Of a stretch of DNA of 64,000 nucleotides, positions 1 to 8,540 are shown piece after piece. Under the pieces are notes generated by a model, which did no database searches, was not told where the DNA came from, and saw only the letters and a program-made list of their open reading frames with translations. Source of the DNA: Opitutus sp. (GTDB lineage Bacteria > Verrucomicrobiota > Verrucomicrobiia > Opitutales > Opitutaceae). The DNA lies in NCBI GenBank assembly GCA_024707325.1, contig JANPZY010000004.1, positions 744,001-808,000 on the forward strand, in the 5' to 3' direction. Made by a program: the position numbers and the translations under genes. The first letter of the stretch is position 1; each line of letters begins with the position of its first letter.

Positions 1-1
1 A

Positions 2-337
2 GGTTACTCCACCCGCCTTGTGCACGTCCGCCTCGTCGGCCGCTTCGCCCACGCGGTCTGTTATGTCGTGGAAAACAAGGCGTATCTCGATTATAACAAT
101 CGCATTTACTACTCCAGTTTGGAGAAATGCGGACGCACGCTCCGAGAGATCGCCAACAAGGTCGCCAACACGTTCCAGGCCAATTGGACCACCGCGTCTG
201 AATTCACCTTCGACTATCAGGAAAACCGAAAACGCCTGATCGCCACCGTCGTGAAAACAGATCCGCCCTCCAGCGATCCCGACTTGAAGCCCGCTTCCTC
301 CCCGTCCCGCTCAACCAACCCCCAGCCCACGCCGTGA
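2..337 (+). CDS. C-terminal fragment of an unrecognised protein
   Basis: The reading frame is open from the window edge and ends in a TGA that overlaps the GTG start of the next gene, so the true start lies upstream. The visible 111 residues have a compact part (motifs HAVCYVVENK, YLDYNN and KCGRTLREIANKV) and a Pro/Ser-rich tail, which looks like a linker-type C-terminus. The overlap with the CHASE3 sensor gene suggests translational coupling and one operon with the sensor and receiver. I do not recognise the family. Confidence 0.6.
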   Translation, partial: GYSTRLVHVRLVGRFAHAVCYVVENKAYLDYNNRIYYSSLEKCGRTLREIANKVANTFQANWTTASEFTFDYQENRKRLIATVVKTDPPSSDPDLKPASSPSRSTNPQPTP

Positions 338-1488
338 ACGATCCCACGATCCGACGCGTCCTCATCGTCTTCGGCCTCGCCGCCGTCGCCGTTCTCCTCA
401 TCGCCACTGTCACCGTTCGCAACTTGAACCGCGAAGCTGCCAGCAGCGATTGGGTGAATCACACGCACGCCGTCCTCTCCGAACTGCAATCCGTGTCCGC
501 CAATCTGCGCGCCGGCGAAGCCTCGCTCCGCACCTTCGTCTTCGGTGGCGGACGCACGGACCGCCTCGCCACGCGCGACGCCTTCGACCGGCTCGAGGAG
601 CACGTCGGCGTCCTGCAAGCGCTCATGCGCAACGAAGCGCAAAGCGCACAGGCGGACAACATCGCAACGCTCGTCGGCCGGCGACTCGAGTTTGCGAACA
701 GTATTCTCAAGGAGAACCCCGCGCCGGGCGATGCCGACACCGTCGCGAAACTCGCGCGCGACAACGGACTCGCCGCGATCGCCGAAATCGAGCGCGCCAT
801 CGCCAAACTCCGTGACGAACAGATGACGCTTCTCGCCGAGCGCGATCGGCTCTCCGTCATCCACGCGCAGTCGACGCGCTGGACCGTGTGGACCGGAGTC
901 GCGGTCAACTTCCTCCTCCTCGCCGGCGCCGTCTGGCTCATCCGCGACGACATCGCCGCACGCAAACGCGTCGCCGCCGTCCTCGCCGAAGCCAACGACC
1001 AGCTCGAAGTGAAAGTCCGCGAACGCACGCAGGAACTCGCCACCGCCAACGAACACCTCGCCGCCGAAAACCTCGAACGCAGGTGGGCCAACGAAGCGCT
1101 CGAACACCAGATCCACTACAACCAGGTGATCGTGAATTCGATCAACGACGCCGTGTTCGTGCTCACGAAGTCGCTCAACATTTCTCGCATCAATCCCGCC
1201 GTCGTCCACCTCACCGGCTACGATGCGCCGCAGCTCGTCAACCGTCCGTTGAACAGCATCGTGCATCTCGCCTCGGACTCGGCCACGCCGCACGAGCAGC
1301 TCTTCGATCCCATCCTCCAGGCGCTCAAGGAAGGACGCGACCTCCGCGACCTCCCCGCCGAAACCGAGGATCGGTTGAAACGAAGAAACAGAGTCACTCT
1401 CACCGTCTTCCCCTTGCAGGACGGAGCCAAAGTCGTCGGTGGCATCGCCATCGTCCGTCCGCTCCACCCGCTCACTTCCGCTTCCTGA
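334..1488 (+). CDS. Membrane sensor with CHASE3-like and PAS domains, no kinase
   Basis: The 384-residue protein has two membrane segments (about residues 8-28 and 183-204) that bracket an extracytoplasmic helical region of CHASE3 type. A coiled coil follows (about 205-260, with a KVRERTQELATANE stretch typical of sensor kinases), then a PAS domain (about 262-375). It ends after the PAS domain, with no H-box and no HATPase, so it cannot phosphorylate by itself. The GTG start overlaps the previous stop. A receiver gene follows after 10 bp, which suggests a signalling pair that uses a kinase encoded elsewhere. The domain names come from family-level recognition; the missing kinase is seen directly. 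Confidence 0.8.
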   Translation: MNDPTIRRVLIVFGLAAVAVLLIATVTVRNLNREAASSDWVNHTHAVLSELQSVSANLRAGEASLRTFVFGGGRTDRLATRDAFDRLEEHVGVLQALMRNEAQSAQADNIATLVGRRLEFANSILKENPAPGDADTVAKLARDNGLAAIAEIERAIAKLRDEQMTLLAERDRLSVIHAQSTRWTVWTGVAVNFLLLAGAVWLIRDDIAARKRVAAVLAEANDQLEVKVRERTQELATANEHLAAENLERRWANEALEHQIHYNQVIVNSINDAVFVLTKSLNISRINPAVVHLTGYDAPQLVNRPLNSIVHLASDSATPHEQLFDPILQALKEGRDLRDLPAETEDRLKRRNRVTLTVFPLQDGAKVVGGIAIVRPLHPLTSAS

Positions 1489-1498
1489 ACAGACCGCA

Positions 1499-1873
1499 AT
1501 GAATTCCCATATTTTGATCGTCGATGACGAAGCTCCGATCCGCGAGATGCTCAGGCTCGCGCTCACGCGCCGCGGCTATCGCGTCACCGACGTCGCCTCC
1601 GCCTTCGAAGTCGAATCCGCCGTCCGCCACGATCCGCCCGACCTCATTGTCTCCGATCTCCAGTTGGAAGATTCCGACGGCCTCGCGATGATCGCGCAGC
1701 TCAAGAAATCACATCCCAACGTGCCCGTCCTGCTTTTGACCGGCGTGTTTCTGGATCCCGAAGTCGTCCACGGCACCTTGGGCAACCAGATCACCGCTTA
1801 CCTGCACAAGACCGCGTCGCTCTCAAAGATCATGGAAGAGATCGACCGCCTCGTCCGCGAAAAGCAGGCGTAA
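1499..1873 (+). CDS. Stand-alone response regulator receiver
   Basis: This 124-residue protein is a single CheY-like receiver. The acidic pair is in VDDEAP near the N-terminus, the phospho-acceptor Asp is in IVSDLQLE (about residue 52), the Thr is in LLLTGVF and the conserved Lys is in LHKTAS. There is no output domain. The ATG at 1499 is chosen because it begins exactly at the receiver fold, although the frame is open further upstream. It lies 10 bp after the CHASE3-PAS gene and is probably co-transcribed with it. The first 22-bp repeat array begins 4 bp after its stop codon. Confidence 0.88.
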   Translation: MNSHILIVDDEAPIREMLRLALTRRGYRVTDVASAFEVESAVRHDPPDLIVSDLQLEDSDGLAMIAQLKKSHPNVPVLLLTGVFLDPEVVHGTLGNQITAYLHKTASLSKIMEEIDRLVREKQA

Positions 1874-1877
1874 CGCA

Positions 1878-2075
1878 GTCCGCATCGCGTCGAGCCAAAG
1901 TCCGGCCCAGGTCCCGACGTGGTGCGCACTCGGTCGCGACCATGTCCGCACCACGTCGGGACCGAGTGCGGACCGAGTCATGCCAACGTCCGTCCCGAGT
2001 CGCGCCAAGGTGCGCACCGGGTCGGGACAAAGTGCGCACCGCTTCGAGCCATTGTCCGGCTCGAGGCAGGCCTGT
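1878..2075 (+). repeat. 22-bp repeat array 1 (9 units)
   Basis: Nine consecutive units begin at 1878, 1900, 1922, 1944, 1966, 1988, 2010, 2032 and 2054 with no change of phase. The unit reads GTSCGSACC-NN-GTCGNGNC-NNN, and each 22-mer is two 11-bp halves. The best halves are the perfect palindromes GTGCGCAC (at 2010 and 2032) and GTCGCGAC (at 1933). Units differ from one another at many positions but keep length and core. Six such arrays occur in the window; this one has the same orientation as array 3 and is opposite to the other four. The consensus lacks stop codons, so meaningless open frames cross it. Confidence 0.9.
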
Positions 2076-2333
2076 GAACGCACCGACTTCTCATGCTATT
2101 GCTTAGCAACTAGAAACAGAGCTAGCGCTCTGCCCCGACGTCCCATTGCATCCCGCGATCGGCTTTATGTTTCAATGGATCGCCCAGGCACGAGACGCGT
2201 TTTCCCGCTCCCCGCAAAACGAAGCCGAGGAGATCGATGCCGTTGATACCTGGGGCGACGGAGACGATCTCCAATCTCCAAATGAGCTGAACGTCACTGC
2301 ACGGCTCGCCGCGAGCGGAACCCGGACAGCGGC
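2076..2333. other. Intergenic stretch between array 1 and the FkbM gene
   Basis: This stretch holds a short inverted repeat at 2117-2132 (CAGAGC, 4-base loop, GCTCTG) without a T-tract, so it is not a convincing terminator. It also holds the small open frame described next. No clear promoter was recognised. Confidence 0.4.
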
Positions 2334-2337
2334 ATGA
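2167..2337 (+). CDS. Possible small coupled ORF upstream of the FkbM gene
   Basis: A 56-codon frame starts MFQWIAQARD, is rich in acidic residues in the middle, and stops in an ATGA overlap with the start of the FkbM methyltransferase. The overlap is the only positive sign. There is no evident ribosome binding site and no recognised family, so it may be chance or a remnant of a larger gene. Confidence 0.25.
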   Translation: MFQWIAQARDAFSRSPQNEAEEIDAVDTWGDGDDLQSPNELNVTARLAASGTRTAA

Positions 2338-3073
2338 GAACGTTCCGCTACGACTGGAGACGCAGCAACTACCTGCATCGCGGCCTGCTCGCGCTCATCG
2401 ACCGGACCTCGGTGCGAACCATCCTCGAACTCGGCGCGCACGACGGCAGCGATACCATCGCGTTGTTCAAACACTTCGACGCCGACATCCACGCGTTCGA
2501 ATGCCATCCGGATATCATTCCCCTGGCGCGTGAACGCTACCGCGGAAGCCCGCGCATCCGGCTGGTCGAGAAAGCCGTCTGGGACGCCGACACGCGCATC
2601 CCGTTCTACCCCGTCGTGAGCACCACGCAGAACGGACGGCAGATCGACAACCCCGGCGCGTCCTCGTGTTTCCTCGCGCGCGACGACTACCACCAGCGTT
2701 ACGAACAATCCGTCACCGAAGTGGAGGCCATGCGCCTTGACGGATACTGTGCGACCCACGGTCTCATGCAAATCGACCTGATCTGCATGGACGTCCAAGG
2801 TGCCGCGCTCCACGCGTTGCGCGGTCTCGGCGACGGACTGCGCAATGTCCGCTACATCATCGCCGAGCTCGAAAAACGTCCGCTCTACCGCGGACAGGCA
2901 CTGTATCCCGAAGTGGCGGCCCACCTCGCAGCGCATGGTTTTACCCCGTCGTCGAGGTGACCCGCGACGACTGGTTCAGCGACTTTCTCTTTGTCAAAAA
3001 TGCCGGTCGCTTGCCGCGCAGCAGCCTGTGGAAAAGCCTCGATGTGCGCCTCCGCACACTCTTGGCCCGATAA
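2334..3073 (+). pseudogene. FkbM-family SAM methyltransferase with one frameshift
   Basis: The first 203 residues read as an FkbM-type class I methyltransferase: a SAM-binding loop LELGAHDGSDT, the acidic FECHPD strand end, and the late motif IDLICMDVQG. The frame then closes early at 2960. Moving one base at the TTTT run at 2939-2942 restores the expected ending (YPVVEVTRDDWFSDFLFV and then about 25 residues) to a TAA at 3071-3073. Adding one T would therefore give an intact gene of about 247 residues. Enzymes of this family O-methylate sugars or other small molecules; the substrate here is unknown. It may be a true mutation or a homopolymer read error. Confidence 0.75.
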
Positions 3074-3074
3074 A

Positions 3075-3362
3075 GTCTCGCACTCTTCGAGAGCACCGTC
3101 GGGCAGCTCGCATCACTTTCGCCGCGGTTCAACCCGGCAACGCTTCGCTCAGGTTCGGTTCCGGCGTCCCCACCGCCAGATGAAAATGGTTCCGCATGAT
3201 CACGAACGCATGCACCCGCCATCCAAACCGCTGCGCTGCCTCAAAGAGACATTTTGGAACGACTCAGCCGCACCTTCACCCGCAAACAAGTCCTTCCAAT
3301 AGTCCCCCCGTTCAGCACGTGGTAACACGCTCCGTATTCCACTCTCAGCTTCCGGGCTATGG
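3075..3362 (-). pseudogene. Decayed REP-associated tyrosine transposase (RAYT / Y1_Tnp)
   Basis: On the minus strand, pieces in different frames match the order expected for a Y1-type REP transposase. They are KLRVEYGACYHVLN near 3360-3320, DYWKDLF, then FEAAQRFGWRVHAFVIMRNHFHLAVGTPEPNL (shown here in parts: FEAAQRFGWRVHAF, VIMRNHFHLAV, GTPEPNL). The HFHL codons lie at 3177-3188 and are the HUH metal-binding motif of the family. Several frame breaks and the loss of the C-terminal half with the catalytic Tyr mean it is non-functional. A TTGACA upstream (near 3398) could be its old promoter. Confidence 0.72.
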
Positions 3363-3776
3363 GTTGAAACTCAGGCGTCAGGATCAAGCGTGCCAATTGT
3401 CAACCCATGATCCCTTCGGCTGGCCCGCGGCAAGCGTCAGCGCAGCCGGCTGCGCGAGGTTGAGGCGTGGCCGGCAGCCTGCCGGGCGCAGCGGAGGGCC
3501 GGGGCACTCTTCGGCGGTCGCCGACGTGACGAGCGAAACGAAGAGCAGCGCAGGAACGACGGCGACGGCGGGCTCGATGCCTCGATGCCCGCCGCGTTCC
3601 GCGCGGCAGCCTTGCCGCGCACGCCGTCCGCCCGGCCCGACCGCTACCTTACCGCACGCAGCCGTTTGCGGCGGAACGAACGTGGAGCCGATGCGCCGAG
3701 CGCAGCGACAGCGCACGGCGGAGGAGGACAGCAGATCGCGTGACAGCTTTGCTGGCGCGCGATGTGCCGCTTTGGT
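3363..3776. other. GC-rich intergenic stretch without a recognised gene
   Basis: Frames are open here because of base composition, but none gives a recognisable protein or a plausible start. The strongly GC-rich sequence contrasts with the flanking toxin island and may be the degraded 5' flank of the RAYT copy. I see no tRNA, terminator or array unit. Confidence 0.4.
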
Positions 3777-4270
3777 TCACAGGTCTTTAATGGGAGCGCC
3801 CTTGTTCAGAGCCTTCGCAGCCGGCAAGAGCTCGCGGCGGAACCAATCAATGACCTCCGGACTCGCTTCGTAAACCTCACCGTTAATCGCGATCACATGA
3901 ACCGGCACACTGATTTCCACACTGAGGACGACCGCGGAAGTCGTCCTGTCTTCAATTCGCACGCCCGCCGCCCAACGTCCGGCATCAGTCGACGACACCA
4001 ATTTGGACTGCGCGATAATCCCAGCCAGCGTCTCAAGGGGCGGTTGCCATGCCAGCACCTGCAAACGAAAGCTGAACATTGCCGCATCGTAAACGGCCGA
4101 TGGCTGCGTTGCGCCCTCGGTAACATTGGGGATGTAAGCCAGCGTGACGGAATACCGATGCGGCGATTCGGACGTTTTGCTCAGGATTTCAGCAACGTCC
4201 TTCTTCGTCTGCGGAGGCGACGCGGATGCAATTGCGGCCATGGCGCAAAAAATATGAGGGCTCTTTTCAT
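3777..4270 (-). pseudogene. Candidate immunity protein next to the RHS toxin (one frameshift)
   Basis: The gene starts with an ATG at 4270 that overlaps the repaired stop of the RHS toxin gene (ATGA). The first codons read MKRALIFF; the rest of the protein (from about AMAAIASASPPQ) lies one frame over. Restoring one base in the six-A run at 4247-4252 (plus strand) gives about 163 residues with an N-terminal signal peptide and a soluble domain. I do not recognise the domain. The immunity role is inferred only from its position directly downstream of, and coupled to, a toxin tip. The frameshift may be a read error. Confidence 0.5.
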
Positions 4271-5493
4271 GGGATTGGCGGCAATGGTGAGGTGACAGGA
4301 GTCGCGGTGCCTTCGCCGTAAATTCGAGTCTCCGCAAGGCCGAGCTCGCGCGCGATTTGGTTAGCGAAGGTGACGGCATTGGCTTCCTCGACCGAACCTG
4401 CTCGGTAGAGAGACGAATAGGTGGTTGCGTCGATTTCCCGTTGCGAGGATTCATCAAGCTCAACACATGATACACTTCGTGAGCGAAGACTTGAGCTGGA
4501 TAGAGTGTTCTACCGTCAGCCGTCACGGCCGCTCCGCCCGGATCGAACCACATCACGATTCGCGAACCTTGGGGATAGCTCTGCCCATAAGCTGCGGATG
4601 ATTTCGGATCGAATCGAAGCGTTCCAACGCGAACAGGCGTAGAGGAATCCACTACTCGCTTCCATGCTTCGCGGAAGGTCTTCGACTGAGAAAGGTAAGC
4701 AACTGTCTGAATGATTGGCCCCTTCTCTGCGTCAGGCGCAAATTTCACGCCGTTCGCCTGCCCTCCGTAATTGCTGACTCCACTGTTTGGGGCTGATTCG
4801 TCCATCGTGTTCTCATTCTGATAATCGGTTACAGCTCGATTACTCGCCACCATGGACAAATACCCGGGGGAATCATCGGACGGCTTCGACACATTCGAAT
4901 CGTTCTCGCCGGGCGTCACGATCATCCGGTCAAGAACCAATACGTCACCACTCATATTACCCAAAAAGCTACTGATTGAGTTAAGTATCGCAACGGCCCA
5001 GTCGGTGAACGCATTCATACCCAGATAGTCATACCGATTCACCCCGTCATTCATGCAGAAGAGATAAAGGTTCAGTCCCCCTCCTTCTTCAATCGGGTCG
5101 CGATTGATGAAGCGGCCGAGCGTCGGCGAAAAATAGCGCATGCCGTAGTAAACAAAGCCCGTCTCGCTATCGGTATATTTGGTGGCAGAGCGGAAGGGAT
5201 TGGAGGCGGCATAGGTGCCCGCGCTGGTTTGGAGATTGCCAAACGCATCGTAAGCGTAGGCGGCCTGCAACGAACCGGAACTGTTATACAAGCCGATCAC
5301 GTTGTGCGAGGCGTCATAGAGCAGGTGATACTGGGTGCCGGCATCGATCACGAGCAAACCGCCGATGCCGCCCGCCCCTTGCAGGCTGCCCGACACATCC
5401 AGGCCCCACGCAAACCGACGGACGATCGTGTTGGAGCCGTCGAGCTCCGCGATCACGTTCCAGCCATCGTAAAGGAATCGGGTTTTCGTGATC
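4267..5493 (-). pseudogene. RHS-repeat toxin, C-terminal part with metalloprotease-like tip
   Basis: This part carries the last YD repeats (TRFLYDGWNVIAELDG, YAYDAFGNLQTS), the conserved end of the RHS core (YFSPTLGRFINRDPIEE, YDYLG) and then a variable C-terminal toxin region. The tip contains HEVYH at 4467-4481, an HExxH zinc-protease motif, in a context that resembles RHS-linked NleD/M91-like peptidases. That assignment is tentative. The frame breaks at the CCC run at 4437-4439. One extra base restores REIDATTYSSLYRAG and a stop at 4267-4269 that overlaps the next gene. Its 5' part lies across the IS66 element. RHS tips are normally delivered into competitor cells. Confidence 0.8.
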
Positions 5494-5552
5494 GTAAGCG
5501 TCGCTCCGAGTGCCTCGTTGTTACGGGAACTCCAATCGTGTAGATTGGCTGG

Positions 5553-5921
5553 ATGGGAACTACGGTAACGACGGAGTTGGTGCATCACGGAGAGCGGCGG
5601 GATCGAGCGGGACGGCAGCACGTGCCGCGGGAGCGGCGCGAGGGGCTGTTGGCAGCGTTTCGGGAGAGCGGGCTGACGCGGCGAGCGTTCGCGCAGCGTG
5701 AGGGCATCCGGTATACGACCTTCTGCAACTGGACGCAGCGGGCGGCGAAGCGATCGAATGGCGAGATGCCCGCAGTGGCGTCGGTGCGCTTCGCGGAGGT
5801 GGCGTTGCCGGTGAGTGCGGGCAGCAGCAGCGGAATGGAGGTGCGACTGGCTGATGGCACCACGGTGCGCGGCGGGCGTGTCGAGGAAGTGGTGGCACTC
5901 GTGCGGGCGTTGCGGAGTTGA
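5553..5921 (+). CDS. tnpA: IS66 accessory protein TnpA
   Basis: This is a 122-residue protein of the IS66 OrfA type. A helix-turn-helix-like segment (GLTRRAFAQREGIRYTTFCNW, given in parts: GLTRRAFAQREG and IRYTTFCNW) covers residues 40-60 and the C-terminus is VRGGRVEEVVALVRAL. The family is needed for efficient transposition, but its biochemical role is not well defined. It lies just inside the left inverted repeat and 6 bp ahead of tnpB, in the usual order for the family. Confidence 0.88.
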   Translation: MGTTVTTELVHHGERRDRAGRQHVPRERREGLLAAFRESGLTRRAFAQREGIRYTTFCNWTQRAAKRSNGEMPAVASVRFAEVALPVSAGSSSGMEVRLADGTTVRGGRVEEVVALVRALRS

Positions 5922-5927
5922 AGCGCG

Positions 5928-6275
5928 ATGCTGGCCTTCCCGCGTTCGGTCCGGATCTTCGTGGCGGTGGAGCCGGTGGACATGCGCAAGCAATACGACG
6001 GGCTGTGGCTCGCGGCGCAGTCGCAGTTGGGCGAGAACCCGAAGGACGGGGCGGTGTTCTGCTTTACGAATCGGGAGCGGACGCGGCTGAAGCTTTTATA
6101 TTGGGACGGCACGGGTGTCGTGATCGTGGCGAAGCGGCTCGAGTCGGGACGCTTCTCCTGGCCGGAGCCGAGCGAGACGAAACGCAAACTCTCGCTGACG
6201 CCGGAGGCCCTGGCGTTGATCGTCGGCGGGGTGGAACTGAAAGGGGCCGCGCTGAAGCCATGGTATGAGCGCTGA
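5928..6275 (+). CDS. tnpB: IS66 accessory protein TnpB
   Basis: The 115-residue protein matches IS66 OrfB in length and motifs. It has DMRKQYDGLW near the start (the family usually shows DMRKSFDGL), FTNRERTRLKLLYWDGTG in the middle, and a C-terminal L(T/S)PEALALIVGG segment. It appears intact. It lies between tnpA and tnpC and is probably translated from the same transcript. Confidence 0.92.
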   Translation: MLAFPRSVRIFVAVEPVDMRKQYDGLWLAAQSQLGENPKDGAVFCFTNRERTRLKLLYWDGTGVVIVAKRLESGRFSWPEPSETKRKLSLTPEALALIVGGVELKGAALKPWYER

Positions 6276-6293
6276 AGGCCTGGGGCATGTATC

Positions 6294-7795
6294 ATGCTAG
6301 TGGATACGGCGATGTGCGCCACTGCGACGACCGGCGAGGAAGTGCGACAACTCCGCGAGGAGGTGGCAGTCTTGCGGGCGCAGATCGCGTGGCTGAAGCA
6401 GCAGCTCTTCGGGCCGGGAAAAAGTGAGACGCTGGACCGGGCGCAACTGCTCCTGCAACTGGGCGAACTGGAGAAACTGGCGACCGCGACGCACCCGACC
6501 GAGATCATCACCTACGAGCGTGCGAGCGGACCGGCGCCGAAGCGCACGCTGCCGGCGGAGTCCTTCGCTCACCTGCCGGTGAAAGAGACGGTGATCATCG
6601 AGCCGGAGGCGGTGAAGGCCGAGCCCTCGCTCTACGAGCGTATCGGCGAGGAATGCACCTTCGAAGTGGATGTGATCCCGCCCCAATTGTTCAAGCGCCA
6701 GATCGTGCGCCCGAAGTATCGCCACCGCCTGGATCGGAATCGTGCGCCGCTGCTCGCACCCGCGCCGAAACGCGTGGTCAACGGCGGCTTCGCCTCGGCG
6801 GGATTGATCGCGTGGGCCCTGACCGCGAAGTTTTGCGATCACCTGCCGCTGTTCCGGCAGGAAAAAGATGCTGGCACGGTGGGGTGCTCCGATCTCGCGG
6901 CAAAATTTAAGCGACTGGGTCGGAGCGGCGACGGCACTCTTGGAGCCGCTGGTGAAGCAGATGAAGCGCGAGCTGCTGCAAAGCGGATATGTGCAGGCCG
7001 ATGAAACTCCGATCCGGTGCAACGACCCGGACCTGCGCGATGGGAAAACAACCACGGGTTGGTTGTGGGCGCTGTCACGTCCCGGAGGCGACGTCATCTT
7101 CGAGTGGCGGTTGTCCCGCCGGCACGAGGAGGCCGAGCGCCTGCTCGGCGAGTATCGCGGCGTTTTGCACTCGGACGGCTACGAGGGATACGCGGCGTAT
7201 GCGCGTGCTCATCCCCACGTCGAGTGGGCCGGATGTTGGGCGCATGCTCGTCGGCGGTTTATCGAGGCGGCTGCCGAGCGGCCGCGCACGGCCGAGCGCG
7301 TGCTGCGCCTGATCGGTGAACTCTACGCGCTCGAAGCGCAGTGGGACGAGCAACAGGTCGGCGACCGTCGCGCCGCCCTCCGGCAGGAACACTTTGCGCG
7401 ACCGCTGGCGCGGCTGCGTCGATTGGTCGTCGCATTGCAGAAGCGTGTGCTGCCCTCGCTCCGGTCTCGGCCAAGCCTGCACCTATCTGCTCGGGCAGTG
7501 GACGCCGCTCACCACGCATGTGCGGCACAGCCAGACCAAACTCGATACCAATGCGGTCGAGAACGCCATCCGGCCGAGCAAACTCGGAGCGAAAAACTGG
7601 CTCTTCGTCGGCCACCCCGACGCCGGCGATCGCGCGGCCGTCATCTACTCGCTGGTCGTCAGTTGCCAGCGACATGGTCACGATCCCCACGCTTACCTCC
7701 GCGACGTGCTCACCAGGTTACCTGCGATGACCACCGCTGACGACCTGCGCCCACTGTTGCCCGCGCACTGGCGCACGGCGGCGTCACCATCCTGA
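6294..7795 (+). pseudogene. tnpC: IS66 transposase TnpC with two frameshifts
   Basis: Three frames together make one IS66 transposase. The N-terminal part has a coiled coil (LREEVAVLRAQIAWLKQQLFG), the middle has the catalytic-core start (YVQADETPIR, HSDGYEGYAAYA, GCWAHARRRF), and the end has TNAVENAIRPSKLGAKNWLF. The first break is at the five-A run at 6862-6866 (one A too many) and the second near 7456 (one base too many). With both corrected the protein is about 500 residues, normal for the family. As written, the element cannot move by itself; both breaks could be read errors. Confidence 0.85.
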
Positions 7796-7884
7796 TCGGA
7801 TATACCGTAGTTACGGCATATCCAGTCCGCGCATCGCAACTACCGTAGTTACCTCGTCAAGGAGGCACTCGGAGCGACGCTTAC

Positions 7885-8047
7885 TCGTGATCCCGGTGCC
7901 ACGCTTCTCGATCCGGCGGCCGAGGTAATCGTAAACATAGTGCCACGTGGACGAACCTTGGGTGACCTTGATCAGTCGATTTTCGCCATCGTAACTGTAA
8001 GTCCGAACGCCGTCGCCCGTCATGTTGCCATTGGCTATAACTTGCAT
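7885..8047 (-). pseudogene. RHS-repeat toxin gene, 5' part upstream of IS66
   Basis: The residues NGNMTGDGVRTYSYDGENRLIKVTQ and WHYVYDYLGRRIEKRGTG are typical YD-repeat and linker sequence. Their frame continues exactly into the downstream RHS fragment when IS66 and one TCGTGATC copy are removed. Only about 54 residues lie before the insertion, and the frame degenerates just upstream of 8047. Most of the RHS core is therefore missing. This fits an orphan C-terminal cassette left by rearrangement of an rhs locus, not a full toxin gene. Confidence 0.8.
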
Positions 8048-8123
8048 CCGCGCGAAGCAAGAATCTCAACCACTTTAATGCGCCACTGATGCATATAGCC
8101 GGCCGTATCGCCCTCTGTATTCC

Positions 8124-8540
8124 CTAATTGCATCCAAAGCGGATCGATTGAACTTTATTCTTTATCGTCGGATCAGCACCAGCTTTCAGCAGTTCGAAAG
8201 CGACATCATACTGATTCATCACCGCAGCACTCTTCAGCACCGTATTTCCATTGCGATCCGTCGCATCTACTATAGTGCCGTGCCGCAAAAGAATCTTAAT
8301 ATTCTCTATTTTAGCATGTTCTAGACTGGCGAATAGCGGCGAGTATTCACGCAGTGGATTGAATAAGTTTGGATCCCCACCACTATTCAACAGCATCTCC
8401 AGGTAAGTTGAATCGTCGATCGATGCTGCGATAGAAACCGCAGAACTGCCATCCGACAACACAGCGTTCACATTCGCCTTCTTTCCCAAGAGATAGGAAA
8501 CTCCATCTCGATGATTATCTAAGAGGGATAGTTTCAGGTT
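8124..8540 (-). pseudogene. Ankyrin-repeat lipoprotein gene, 3' part
   Basis: Residues NHRDGVSYLLGKKANVNAVL, then LEMLLNSGGDPNLFNP, IKILLRHGTIVDATDRNGNTVL and FELLKAGADPTI form about four ankyrin repeats. The 5' part, with signal peptide and lipobox, lies on the far side of the IS30-family element. The DNA is clearly AT-richer than the surroundings (27 of 60 bases are G+C at 8161-8220), which suggests foreign origin. Small ankyrin proteins often accompany polymorphic toxins, sometimes as immunity proteins; that role is inference here. Confidence 0.75.

Larger units (their letters stand above)
5494..7884. mobile_element. IS66-family insertion sequence (2,391 bp)
   Basis: The element has perfect 23-bp terminal inverted repeats at 5494-5516 and 7862-7884 that begin GTAAGCG, as is usual for IS66. 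It is flanked by the direct repeat TCGTGATC (5486-5493 and 7885-7892), the 8-bp duplication of this family. Subterminal copies of ACCGTAGTTAC occur at 7804-7814 and 7842-7852, with an inverted relative at 5557-5569. It carries tnpA, tnpB and a broken tnpC. Removing it with one duplication rejoins the RHS frame exactly, so it landed in a then-intact RHS gene. Confidence 0.95.

Noticed and set aside
6294-7795. Programmed frameshifting in IS66 tnpC
   Set aside because: IS66 transposases are normally made from one frame, there are two breaks, and neither has a typical slippery heptamer with a stimulatory structure; decay or read error is simpler.
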